In this document: positions 18,995 through 27,286 of the stretch, piece by piece
Layout: every line of letters starts with the position of its first letter
Numbering within the stretch: the first letter of the stretch is position 1
Source: Bacillus rubiinfantis
GTDB lineage: Bacteria; Bacillota; Bacilli; Bacillales; Cytobacillaceae
Length of the DNA: 64,000 bases
Direction of reading: 5' to 3'
NCBI GenBank assembly: GCA_000752035.1
Contig: CCFE01000033.1
Location: 92,896 to 156,895, forward strand
The notes under the pieces: model-generated
What the model was told of the DNA's origin: nothing
What the model saw: the letters and a program-made list of their open reading frames with translations, nothing else
Database searches by the model: none
Made by a program: the position numbers and the translations under genes

Positions 18995-19814
18995 TTATAA
19001 GCACCTGATTTGCTGACATTGTTAAATCGAGGGTTTTTAACATATCGACTAATAACCGTTTATGAGCTATTAGATGTTTGAAAAGCAGAAGACCTGTACC
19101 TTTGTCTGCATTTACTTCCTTGTCAAAATTCATTAACACTTCATTTAATGGCATATCACCAGCCTGAACTAATAAATGAAACAAAATATCCTGATAAAGT
19201 TCCTGCTGTGATGATGTAATCCCATATTCATCAAGAAAATAAGAGGAATGAATATATTCAATGTTCTTTGCCAGCGTTTTAGGTATTTCTTTGTTTGTAA
19301 CAATCCCATAATCAATACCTTTTACTTCCCAATAACGCCTTTGGATTTCAAACCTTTCAATAACTTGATTGTTTTCTAATTGACGATAATCCTTGATTGA
19401 TCTTGCATAGTAATTTATTTCTCCGTCTTTCCCCTTTTTAGTAACAAGAAATGTAGTTGTTAATATTAATGGTTCACCTGTTTTTTGGTTAATCAGACGT
19501 TTGAATAACTGTTCGTCAAGTTGAGGGGCAATTTTATCTAAACCTGTGATTAAAGGATAATGTTCCCTTATGTCTATCACCTCGTCATCAAAATCTAATA
19601 AATAAAAGAATCGAGTTTCAGAGTCAGATAAAAAATTGTGTACCCTCTGAGTTTTCCAACCTTTTATCCTTGATGCTCTTCCTTTGGTAGATACTCGAAT
19701 CACGTCAATAAATGGTTTATAATCTTTCCCTTTTCCTTGTCCATATCCTTCCTCTATCAATTTATTAATCTTTTTCAATGATTGGTTAAATTTAACTACT
19801 GGCAAAACACTCAC
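18942..19814 (-). CDS. tnsA: TnsA-family endonuclease, catalytic Asp apparently replaced by Thr
   Basis: A 290-residue TnsA. In Tn7 this restriction-like enzyme cuts the 5' ends, so transposition is cut-and-paste. Aligning by eye to E. coli TnsA, Glu63 is kept (LSDSETRFF) and Lys132 is kept (YARSIKD), but the TDFLV motif holding Asp114 reads TTTFLV here: the codon is ACA (Thr). Loss of TnsA cutting is known in Tn7 to turn transposition replicative. The N-terminal segment (EEGYGQGKGKDYKPFI) and the C-terminal TnsC-binding region look normal, and the frame is intact. A serine resolvase gene lies upstream on the same strand. Confidence 0.9.
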   Translation of the reverse strand: MSVLPVVKFNQSLKKINKLIEEGYGQGKGKDYKPFIDVIRVSTKGRASRIKGWKTQRVHNFLSDSETRFFYLLDFDDEVIDIREHYPLITGLDKIAPQLDEQLFKRLINQKTGEPLILTTTFLVTKKGKDGEINYYARSIKDYRQLENNQVIERFEIQRRYWEVKGIDYGIVTNKEIPKTLAKNIEYIHSSYFLDEYGITSSQQELYQDILFHLLVQAGDMPLNEVLMNFDKEVNADKGTGLLLFKHLIAHKRLLVDMLKTLDLTMSANQVLINEGGEYSGHFLESVDSI

Positions 19815-19889
19815 TCCCTTTTAAATTAAAGCCTCGGATTGATTTGGATAAACGAATTTAGTTGCAATGATCGGTTGGGCAAAAATAAA

Positions 19890-19957
19890 AAAGTCATTCT
19901 TCATAGTCAATTTCAACGATTTTTTTTAATCGCAAATGACTTATAAAGAATGACTTA
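19890..19957 (-). terminator. Hairpin with T-run between the resolvase gene and tnsA
   Basis: On the minus strand AAGTCATTCTT and AAGAATGACTT pair across a 44-nt loop and are followed by TTTTTATTTTT. The plus-strand piece AAAAAAGTCATTCTTCATAG also resembles the end motif AAAAAAGTCGTTCCATAG near 50984, so it could instead, or also, be a TnsB site controlling tnsA. The loop is long for a terminator. Confidence 0.45.
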
Positions 19958-20524
19958 TTAGTTCTTTTCTTTTTCAATTTCTTTTACTTTTCGATAGAAG
20001 GTGGCTCTTGAAATGTTAAGCTGTTTAGATATTGCTGTAACCGTAATTTGCCCTCGCTTCCACTGACGGTATAATTTTAAAAAATGCTCATCAATATTAA
20101 ACGTTGGACGACCGAACCGAATTCCCTTGGCTTGTGCAATTTTTATACCTTCAGCTTGACGCATTTTTATGTTATCTCGCTCCAGTTCATATAAAGCACC
20201 AAACACGACTAACATGAATTTCCCAGCTGGGGTGGCTGTATCCAGGTTTTCTTTTAAACTTACAATTTCCACCTTTTTAGAGTTCAGTTCTTTAACAATT
20301 GTAAGGAAATCCAATGTGTTTCTTGCCAAACGTGAAATGGACTCGATATAGACAACATCACCTTCACGAACAAAACTTAACATTTCCTTCAGTTGTGGTC
20401 TCTCCATATTTTTGCCACTAATTTTTTCAGCGAAGATTTTTTCAACGCCAACCTCTTTTAATGCAACTAATTGTCTATCCAAATTTTGCGATTCCGAGGA
20501 GCATCGAGAGTACCCGATTTTCAT
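19958..20524 (-). CDS. Serine recombinase (resolvase/invertase family)
   Basis: A protein of 188 residues from the preferred ATG at 20524, which follows a GGAGGGAT site; an upstream in-frame start exists at 20539. The N-terminal catalytic domain begins MKIGYSRCSS with the nucleophile Ser at the family position. It continues through EKISGKNMERPQ, ESISRLARN and ATPAGKFM, and ends in a Hin-type helix-turn-helix (QITVTAISKQLNISRATFYR). The size matches resolvases of Tn3/Tn5053-type elements that resolve cointegrates. It sits 143 bp upstream of tnsA, same strand, with a repeated motif array just upstream, supporting a resolvase role in this Tn7-like element. Confidence 0.9.
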   Translation of the reverse strand: MKIGYSRCSSESQNLDRQLVALKEVGVEKIFAEKISGKNMERPQLKEMLSFVREGDVVYIESISRLARNTLDFLTIVKELNSKKVEIVSLKENLDTATPAGKFMLVVFGALYELERDNIKMRQAEGIKIAQAKGIRFGRPTFNIDEHFLKLYRQWKRGQITVTAISKQLNISRATFYRKVKEIEKEKN

Positions 20525-20572
20525 CAGAAATCCCTCCAATTTGGATATTCTTAAGAACTTATTATCTTTATT

Positions 20573-20685
20573 TGTAGCAAAAAGTCAAGTCCTATTTCTA
20601 TTACATGTTGCAATAATAAAATAAGGTTTTGCTACACAATTTCACGTTTGATTTTAATGTCTCACAATGTTTACGTTTTGCAACA
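20573..20685. promoter_or_regulatory. Candidate res site for the serine recombinase
   Basis: Four copies of TGTWGCAAWA lie upstream of the resolvase gene: two on the plus strand (20573-20582 TGTAGCAAAA, 20606-20615 TGTTGCAATA) and two inverted (20627-20636 TTTTGCTACA, 20676-20685 TTTTGCAACA). Arrays of short inverted subsites beside the gene are typical of res sites, where the recombinase also represses itself. Function is inferred. Confidence 0.6.
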
Positions 20686-20808
20686 GTCTTGTTAGATAGT
20701 ATTCTGTATATTGCATTTACCTCAGCAAATCCAAGAATGATACAATGAGTTTAGAGAAATAAACATTAATTGCACATTGTTTAAATCATAGATAATGGAG
20801 ATGTTTTT

Positions 20809-21732
20809 ATGGGTGATATCAAGTTATTCAGATTAAATAATAACTCAGTACAAGAATTGGAAGGACAAGCTTTAGCAGTTGAAAAGTCCCTACAAAAACT
20901 TTTTGAAAAACATTTAGAAGTTTTCTTAGGAATTCGCTTCTTAGCTTCTGAATATACAACAGGAAAAAAACATGCAGGGAGAATTGATACTTTAGGTATC
21001 GACGAAAATAATTCACCAGTAATTATTGAGTATAAACGATCCGTTAACGAAAATGTTATAAATCAAGGGCTATTTTACTTAGATTGGTTACTTGACCATA
21101 AAGCTGAATTTGAATTGATGGTCCTTCGTAAATTCGGGGAAGATGTAGCTGATGCCATTGATTGGAGCAATCCTCGACTTCTTTGCATCGCAGGTGGCTT
21201 TACTAAGTATGATGAACATGCTGTTCAACAAATTAATCGAAATATCGAACTTTATCAATATAAACATTATGAAGACGGTTTTATTTTACTTGATTTAGTC
21301 AATGCATCAACTGCTCAGACTGGAAATATAACCGAAGAGAATGTAACTTCATCAGCAACTACACGTATTTCTCGAATAAAAACTGTTTCTGACTATTTAC
21401 AGCAAGCAAATGTTGAACTTTCTGATAGATTTGAAACTCTCAAAGCATACATGATGGCTCTAAGCGACGATGTCCAAATGAAAATACTTAAACATTACAT
21501 TGCTTTTAAACGAATCAAAAACTTCGCTTGTGTAGAAGTTCATCCTCAGTCTGAAAAAATTTTACTCTACCTGAAAGTGAACCCTGATTCCATTGAATTG
21601 GAGCCAGGCTTTAGTCGTGACGTTAGAAACATTGGACATTTCGGAACGGGTGATTTAGAAGTTACAATTTCTAATGATGAAGATATTGAAAAAGCTAAAC
21701 GGCTAATTAACATCTCTTATGATGTAAGCTGA
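20809..21732 (+). CDS. NucS-like/DUF5655-type PD-(D/E)XK protein
   Basis: A 307-residue protein. Residues 1-150 carry an endonuclease-like core: a conserved lead helix, then GRIDTLGIDENNSPVIIEYK, matching the D-(x)n-E-x-K active-site order (Asp in RIDTL, Glu and Lys in IEYK). The C-terminal 120 residues resemble the DUF5655 domain (ISRIKTVSDYLQQ onward). It starts at ATG 20809 behind GGAG and is convergent with the next gene. Such proteins occur in defence islands; the substrate is unknown. It is one of several restriction-like nuclease folds in this cargo. Confidence 0.75.
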   Translation: MGDIKLFRLNNNSVQELEGQALAVEKSLQKLFEKHLEVFLGIRFLASEYTTGKKHAGRIDTLGIDENNSPVIIEYKRSVNENVINQGLFYLDWLLDHKAEFELMVLRKFGEDVADAIDWSNPRLLCIAGGFTKYDEHAVQQINRNIELYQYKHYEDGFILLDLVNASTAQTGNITEENVTSSATTRISRIKTVSDYLQQANVELSDRFETLKAYMMALSDDVQMKILKHYIAFKRIKNFACVEVHPQSEKILLYLKVNPDSIELEPGFSRDVRNIGHFGTGDLEVTISNDEDIEKAKRLINISYDVS

Positions 21733-21969
21733 GAAATAGGATAATAGTTAATAGGAACTCACCAGAACAAATATTACATTTCATCATTCGACTATCTAAT
21801 GGAACAGAGCTGTCATCCTTCGTATTGACAGCTCCATTATAACACTAAGTTAATTCATTAGAAATTCAATAAAATTTCTAAAGTTATGAATGATTTTCGA
21901 ATTTTTATTAAGTTTTCTTCCTAACTATTTCGGTTATTTCCTTAAAACAATGCCAGCTATCTATTCTCG

Positions 21970-23013
21970 TTATATCTGAGTTAGTTTTTCCAAAATGTTT
22001 TTTATATGCTCTGCTACACTATCTGGGTTACTGTTGAATTTGAATTTTTGTTCTGAATGGAATCTCCCATTCTTTACTTCTCCTGCTATTCCTTTACTTT
22101 GGCAGTGTGCTACTACATCAAAATTTGGTTGAATTCCTCGTTGGAATATTTCAATTCGCCAGCCCTTATGATCAAGTACCGCATCAATGGCAAGCTTCGC
22201 ATCATTAGACAGGACAACATCTATCACCGCTATATCAAATAATTGATTTAAGTCACGATGTTCCCACTTTTTCAGTTTAAGATTATTCACTTCATCTGGT
22301 AATAATCCGTTTACCTCTTTTACTTTGCTACGTAGGGTATCACGATATGTTTTTATCTTTTTGTCCAGATCAACTAATTCTTCATCATGATCTGAAACAA
22401 ATTCCAAAAACTTATCATCCATCTTCGTTCCCTCCTTTAATCTTTCCATATTTACAATTAAATCAGTCAACAATTGCATATATCGAAAGTCGGCTCGATC
22501 AATAACATTTCCTAAATGAGATCTTAAAGTTTGAAAAAATTTATCATATGTAATGACCTGAAATCCAAAAAGATTTTCCGTTGTTGGAGTGTGCAAACAA
22601 AGGACAATTGGCAAAACTTTTTGCTGAGGAAATTGCTTCTCTACAAAGCGAAAATATCCATCTAAATCGTTATATAAATTCGCATACACTTTATTTTCGA
22701 TTAGCACTACATAGTCATCGTTTTTTAAAAGAATATCAATAAATGTCCCTTTATCTGTCCGAACCTCTCTTTCCACTTCCCATACTTCATCTATATTTTC
22801 AATTTCAGGGTGGGTTGCATGAAGTAAAGCCTGAACACAGGTATCCTTTAATTCATGTGGCTTAAAGGGATCAAAGAAAAAAGCAAGTACATTGGACACT
22901 ACATTTTCGTAATGAGGGTATCCACAAATATCAAAGTATGTTTCTCGTTCTTGAATATTTGATTCTTTTATTCGAGAAAATTCCCTCAGTAGCTGTGTAT
23001 ACATAACCTTCAA
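21970..23013 (-). CDS. PD-(D/E)XK nuclease superfamily protein (PDDEXK_4-like)
   Basis: A 347-residue protein. The N-terminal half shows the PDDEXK_4 pattern: ERETYFDICGYPHYENVVSN, a DPFKPHEL segment, then TFIDILLKNDDYVVLIENKV, giving Asp in FIDIL and Glu/Lys in IENKV. The C-terminal half is mixed and acidic. It runs on the minus strand towards a convergent neighbour, with the small gene at 23027-23413 just 13 nt upstream, so those two probably form an operon. A DNA-cleaving or defence role is likely from the fold, but its target is unknown. Confidence 0.8.
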   Translation of the reverse strand: MKVMYTQLLREFSRIKESNIQERETYFDICGYPHYENVVSNVLAFFFDPFKPHELKDTCVQALLHATHPEIENIDEVWEVEREVRTDKGTFIDILLKNDDYVVLIENKVYANLYNDLDGYFRFVEKQFPQQKVLPIVLCLHTPTTENLFGFQVITYDKFFQTLRSHLGNVIDRADFRYMQLLTDLIVNMERLKEGTKMDDKFLEFVSDHDEELVDLDKKIKTYRDTLRSKVKEVNGLLPDEVNNLKLKKWEHRDLNQLFDIAVIDVVLSNDAKLAIDAVLDHKGWRIEIFQRGIQPNFDVVAHCQSKGIAGEVKNGRFHSEQKFKFNSNPDSVAEHIKNILEKLTQI

Positions 23014-23026
23014 CTCCTTTCAACTA

Positions 23027-23413
23027 TCAACTTTTATATGGTAAAATCCATCTTTTCTTTCCTATGGGATTCCATGTGTACCTATTAATTTCAACCCCAA
23101 CTATTTTTCCTTCAGAAACGTCAAGATGACACTCTTGTTCATAATAATTAGTTGGTTTAACGCCTTTAACAAACAAAATATCTATATATTCCTCTGAGTC
23201 CACTACCAAAAACTCATTATTAACAACAGATGGAAGTTCTATTGAATGTCTATTTTTATATTGGGATTTTTCTACACGAAACCCCAACCAATTTCCAAAT
23301 TGATCGTGCAATAAGTATCCATTTATATTTGTAATTGTGCTGACAGATTGAATAGATGTAGGATCAGTCAGATAAATGTAGATTAAATAATCTTCTTCTA
23401 TTGATATTTTCAT
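23027..23413 (-). CDS. Small protein of unknown function, DUF2283-like
   Basis: A 128-residue, beta-rich protein from the ATG at 23413, which has GGAGG six bases upstream (earlier in-frame starts lack one). The alternating pattern YLIYIYLTDPTS ... LDVSEGKIVGVEI vaguely resembles DUF2283. It is followed by the PDDEXK_4-like gene 13 nt away and is divergent from the gene at 23486, sharing a 72-bp promoter region. It could be a partner or immunity protein for the nuclease; that is inference from position. Confidence 0.5.
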   Translation of the reverse strand: MKISIEEDYLIYIYLTDPTSIQSVSTITNINGYLLHDQFGNWLGFRVEKSQYKNRHSIELPSVVNNEFLVVDSEEYIDILFVKGVKPTNYYEQECHLDVSEGKIVGVEINRYTWNPIGKKRWILPYKS

Positions 23414-23485
23414 AATATCCTCCAAAAAGATGTTAATATATAACATATATTCTACTCTATTTTCTTTCCGAGAGGGCGAGAACAA

Positions 23486-24103
23486 TTGGATATTTATTTG
23501 TTAACAGAAGAAATTAATGAAAATGCTGAAAGTATTATGGATAGTCTTGGAGAAGAATCTGTAGCTGTATATGTTTTTTTATACAATGAATTCTTAAAAG
23601 GAGATATCACTTTAAACCCTGTCTTCCAATTTGTTTACCGTTCTTTTTATAGGCTGGATAATGCGGGATTAACACCTGAATTTAAAACAGCATATTTTGA
23701 GTTACTACAGCAATATCGAAGTGAACATTCAATTGATCCAGTAGACATTGTAAATGAATTATATCGTTACGAAAGACGAAAAGGTGATCATAGTATCCAA
23801 TTTTCATTTACCACTAAACTAATCAATATGATTGAACCAACATATCCAATTTATGATTCTGAAGTTGCAAGGGTATTTCAGTTCTCTACCTACTATATAA
23901 AAGATAAAGAGAAAAAATTAGCCCGATATCTGGAACAGCAGGACATTATTATCCAAACGTATAACCAAATCATTGAGGAAAACCTATTGAAAAAACCTAT
24001 TGTTCAATTTGATACAAGATTTAAAAATTATAAATTACCGTTAACCAAGAAGCTTGATTTTATTTTTTGGACATATGGGAAAATATTAAGGCTCAAGTCA
24101 TAG
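23486..24103 (+). CDS. Conserved-looking helical protein of unknown function
   Basis: A 205-residue, mostly helical protein, not recognised. The best-defined segment is QFSFTTKLINMIEPTYPIYD (about 110-129), a pattern also seen in uncharacterised Firmicute proteins. The start is taken as TTG 23486 behind a GAGGG site; the next ATG is 17 codons in. It is transcribed away from the 23027-23413 gene and ends before a 290-bp gap. Confidence 0.5.
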   Translation: MDIYLLTEEINENAESIMDSLGEESVAVYVFLYNEFLKGDITLNPVFQFVYRSFYRLDNAGLTPEFKTAYFELLQQYRSEHSIDPVDIVNELYRYERRKGDHSIQFSFTTKLINMIEPTYPIYDSEVARVFQFSTYYIKDKEKKLARYLEQQDIIIQTYNQIIEENLLKKPIVQFDTRFKNYKLPLTKKLDFIFWTYGKILRLKS

Positions 24104-24397
24104 CTGTTTATGTTTACTTCCTAACTCAATTAAAAAGCATGTTTTAATGAATCCAATACAGTTAATTTCTTAACCTCTTTATATTTTTGGACAAACATTA
24201 TCTTTGAAGAAGGGATTTCTATGGAACTAATTCAGGAAAAACTACAAGAATAAATTGGTAGACTATAAATTTTAGGCTCCAAAGATTAAGGTACTACTTC
24301 AAAAAATTTTTAATAGCAATATATTGTAACTATGTAATGTGCTTTACTTGCCTTTGCAAGCTGAAGCACATTTTCAATTTGCCAGGTTAATGTCATA
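24104..24397. other. Intergenic region with bidirectional terminator
   Basis: No gene except a very short frame at 24222-24254 (11 codons). At 24336-24373 AATGTGCTT and AAGCACATT form a stem with T-rich flanks on both strands, serving either the upstream plus-strand gene or the Avd-like pair. Confidence 0.5.
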
Positions 24398-24770
24398 TCA
24401 TATTTCCACATTCTTCTTATATTTTCCGAAGCTATAATTTATCAACTTCATTACCTGGTCTGCATAATAATCAATGATAAACCCATTCCAATCTTCAATT
24501 TTCCTCTCGTTGCATAGCTGGTATATCTGCTCCAAGAGGCTCACAAGTTCGCCTTTTGATTCATTCAAATTTTTGTATTTCATCTTTATATTTTGCTGAA
24601 TAAGCGAATGCGTTATTTTTTTCGTAATTTGCACTGCTCGCTTCCGTAATTGCATTGCTTCGATTTCTCCCAATTTTTTCGTAGTCTTCATCTACTGTGC
24701 GGTATATTTCATGAGATAGATCCAGGGAACGCTGATATAATGCACTTTTGCGGAAGTCTGGAACCCACAT
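24398..24770 (-). pseudogene. Second four-helix-bundle (Avd-like) gene, frameshifted
   Basis: The start ATG 24770 overlaps the stop of the preceding gene (TAATG). The first helix (ALYQRSLDLSHEIYRTVDED) runs to residue 32; the family pattern then continues in the other frame (LGEIEAMQLRKRAVQITKKI onward) to a stop at 24398. The change of phase is at a run of six A (T6 at 24674-24679 on the plus strand); one A fewer would restore a single frame of about 123 residues. This could be a mutation, a sequencing error, or slippage on the A-run. The paired order with the intact gene suggests a heteromeric bundle. Confidence 0.65.
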
Positions 24771-25165
24771 TAAGATGCTTCCTCCTTAAGAATCTTTTCT
24801 AATCTATTAATCATAGCTATGAGCATTTTAAATATTTCTTCTGCATCTCTATCCAGTTTTTCATACTCCGCCCTGGTGATATATTTCTGCATAATACAGA
24901 AATCAAGATAAGATCGTGTCTCTGCGGTAGAGGCTAAAGCTGTATTCAGACGGTCAATCTCCTTACGATAATAATAATTAGAGTTTCCTTCTGAGATGTT
25001 CGCATAGATGCTTGTTGAGCTTCTACGCATTTGATCACTAAGGTTATTTCGTTCATATGCTGGCAACCTTTCAATTATCTTGTATATCTTATTGCTAAAA
25101 ACAAGGGCTTTTCTATACACATCCAAATCTCTAACATCGCCTATAAACGTTTTCTTTTCCGCCAT
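24770..25165 (-). CDS. Four-helix-bundle protein, Avd/S23 family
   Basis: A 131-residue protein of the family that includes Avd of diversity-generating retroelements and proteins encoded in 23S rRNA intervening sequences. It shows the hallmarks DLDVYRKALVFSNKIYKI (residues 13-30) and NNLSDQMRRSSTSIYANISE (about 40-59), followed by the R-K-E helix. These proteins form pentameric basic barrels that bind nucleic acid. No reverse transcriptase or template/variable repeats are in the window, so a retroelement role is not supported. It is coupled to a second, frameshifted family member and preceded by a RecA-like gene 29 nt upstream. Confidence 0.85.
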   Translation of the reverse strand: MAEKKTFIGDVRDLDVYRKALVFSNKIYKIIERLPAYERNNLSDQMRRSSTSIYANISEGNSNYYYRKEIDRLNTALASTAETRSYLDFCIMQKYITRAEYEKLDRDAEEIFKMLIAMINRLEKILKEEAS

Positions 25166-25194
25166 AACTTTCTCTCCTTATCATTTAATTTGAT

Positions 25195-26064
25195 TTAAGC
25201 ATCTTGAAAATAAAAATGGGTTGAGTGGTAGGTTAGATGGGCTATATGGGTGGGATAAGGGGATGAATTACTGCGGATAATCAATTCCATTAAATAAGGG
25301 TTAATCGTTGATTGGTCGGCAGAGGGATGTTTGCTGAACAGGATGAGATTATCTACGTTTGCTTCAATTTCAGCGGCCGTACTAAATCCTGCAGTTATTC
25401 TATCAAAGTCAACTTTATTTAATGTTAGATTCATGAGAATTGGGGTATCGTGTTCCCTTGCTATTTTGTTTATTTTTCTTAAATGCTGTTGATCCACAAT
25501 ACGATCAAGGTTGCTCTGATAAAACGATGGAACTTTCTCATCTATAAGAATTGCAATCTTTTGGTTTGTCTTTTTATACGATGTGATTCTTTCCACCAAT
25601 AAATCGGTGTCTACATAACGGCAACTTTCAACATGAATCTTGGTTAAGATTGGGTATAAGTTTGATTGATATTCCTGAAGAATATGAGGAGAAGAAGATA
25701 GCTTGTTTATAATTGTGGGAATGTGCGGGGATTTGTCTCTGTATAACTTATAATCATGTCTGGCAACCACCTTTTGTAAAATACTGTTTGCTGTATCATT
25801 GTGGCTTATATACAATACATCATAACCATTCAATGCAAACTGCTCAGCCAAATAGCTAAAGAAGGCACTACGTTCATCACCTATTTTGCCAATTAGGGCA
25901 TACTGTTCTGGCGATATTCCGCCATCAAGGGCAATATCTAAGTTAGTTAATCCCATCGGTACTTTTACCTCGTATTGTTCAATAGCTTCTCTAATAAAAT
26001 CCCTTTCGAAGTATTGCCACAATGAAGTTGCTACACCATCTGGATAATTATGATTCTTATTCAT
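25195..26064 (-). CDS. RecA/DnaB-fold protein with degenerate P-loop
   Basis: A 289-residue protein with DnaB-helicase-like order: GLTNLDIALDGGISPEQYAL, then GKIGDERSAFF where GxxGxGKT would be expected, YISHNDTAN, a Walker-B-like KIAILIDEK (about 170), and TAAEIEANVDNLILF near the end. The Lys and Thr/Ser of Walker A are lost (GDERS), so ATP binding is doubtful. It has no N-terminal DnaB primase-binding domain. It stands directly upstream of the two Avd-like genes on the same strand, suggesting a three-gene unit of unknown role. Confidence 0.6.
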   Translation of the reverse strand: MNKNHNYPDGVATSLWQYFERDFIREAIEQYEVKVPMGLTNLDIALDGGISPEQYALIGKIGDERSAFFSYLAEQFALNGYDVLYISHNDTANSILQKVVARHDYKLYRDKSPHIPTIINKLSSSPHILQEYQSNLYPILTKIHVESCRYVDTDLLVERITSYKKTNQKIAILIDEKVPSFYQSNLDRIVDQQHLRKINKIAREHDTPILMNLTLNKVDFDRITAGFSTAAEIEANVDNLILFSKHPSADQSTINPYLMELIIRSNSSPYPTHIAHLTYHSTHFYFQDA

Positions 26065-26245
26065 AATAAATCCCCTTTCAATATAAAATTATTTTACTAC
26101 TAAGACTATTAAACAACATTGTCAATACATCTGGAAGTTAAAATCGGTTCTACCTTGTTTGACTCCATCGGAATTTACTCCTTACTGACAAATTTGAAAA
26201 AGCGTTCAGAATGCATTCTGAACGCTACCAATCCTATAGTTAAAA

Positions 26246-27259
26246 TTAAAAAGAGGAATTGAAAGAAACCCATAACTTTGAATTCAAATGAAACCAATCT
26301 AACAGTCTTTTTGCAGAATCCTGTGCCATATAAACATCACCTTGTATCTCTTCATAGAACTTATGTGGGTTAATTTTGGGAACCTCAATTCGAATAACTA
26401 CTGCACTTTTACCAGCTCGCTGAATTGTCATTCCTTCTTCAATATGGCTCCTAAAGTGACTAATAAATGCCTCAGCTTTATCTCCCAATTTTTCAAACTG
26501 CAGATCTACAAATCCATGAACAAATTTATGATAAATTATAACATTGGGGGGCAACGCTTGCTTTCCCATTCCAATAAAAGTTGAAGCAGGGCCTTTTTCA
26601 CCAGGTTGAGGCATTGGTATATCTGGATGACGTACTGATAGGTCTTCCCAATACTTTTTCCAAAACTGTGTGATACCTTGGTTTACCTCACTTGGCTGAT
26701 ATTCGGAAGAGGATGAACCTGATTTTAGATTACTATTTCGGTATTTTTCAATCGCTTTCTTTAAGACATTTATTTTATAGGTTGCTCTTTCTCCCATTTT
26801 TCCCTGCGTTTTAAAATAGTCGATTACCTTTTCAAAGGAAAGATAGAAATCAAACTTATGATTTGGTTTTATCGTTTGAATATATCCAGTTGGTGCGAAT
26901 AGAATCGTATAAAATTCAGCACATTTCCCACGTCTTATGTATTCAATTCCCCGATTTCTGTAGTCTTCTGCTTGATTGGGTTGGAACTGAGCGTTAATCT
27001 TATTTTCGATTAAAAACAACACTTCTCCATTAAATCCTTCGAACGCAATTTCAAGATCGGATTCCCGTTCCAACTCAAAAACTGAGTGTTCTGTACGGAG
27101 TATCTTTACTATATCGCTATCTAAGCCTACTGTATTTTCAATAAACCATTTTCGAAATCGTTCAGACGAATAGAATTCTTACAGGAAAAGAAGATCTATA
27201 TGTAACTCCCTAACGGAATAAGTTAATACTGTTTCCATTATGCTATCCTGCTCCTTCAT
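26246..27259 (-). pseudogene. PD-(D/E)XK nuclease gene with in-frame stop codon
   Basis: An ATG at 27259 with AAGGA upstream opens MKEQDSIMETVLTYSVRELH, which stops at TAA 27181-27179 after about 26 codons. The same frame then continues without interruption for some 310 codons. A CAA or GAA codon turned into TAA would explain this. The body shows the PDDEXK core (ESDLEIAFEGFN, then VLFLIENKINA) and a later DUF-like C-terminus. Translation could restart at TTG 27073, but that would drop the N-terminal helix. The gene is best called broken by one nonsense change. Confidence 0.75.
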
Positions 27260-27286
27260 AATTCCTTATTGGCATAACTTCAAAGA

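Noticed and set aside
24398..26064. Diversity-generating retroelement
   Set aside because: Avd-like bundles are present, but no reverse transcriptase and no template/variable repeat pair were found anywhere in the window.
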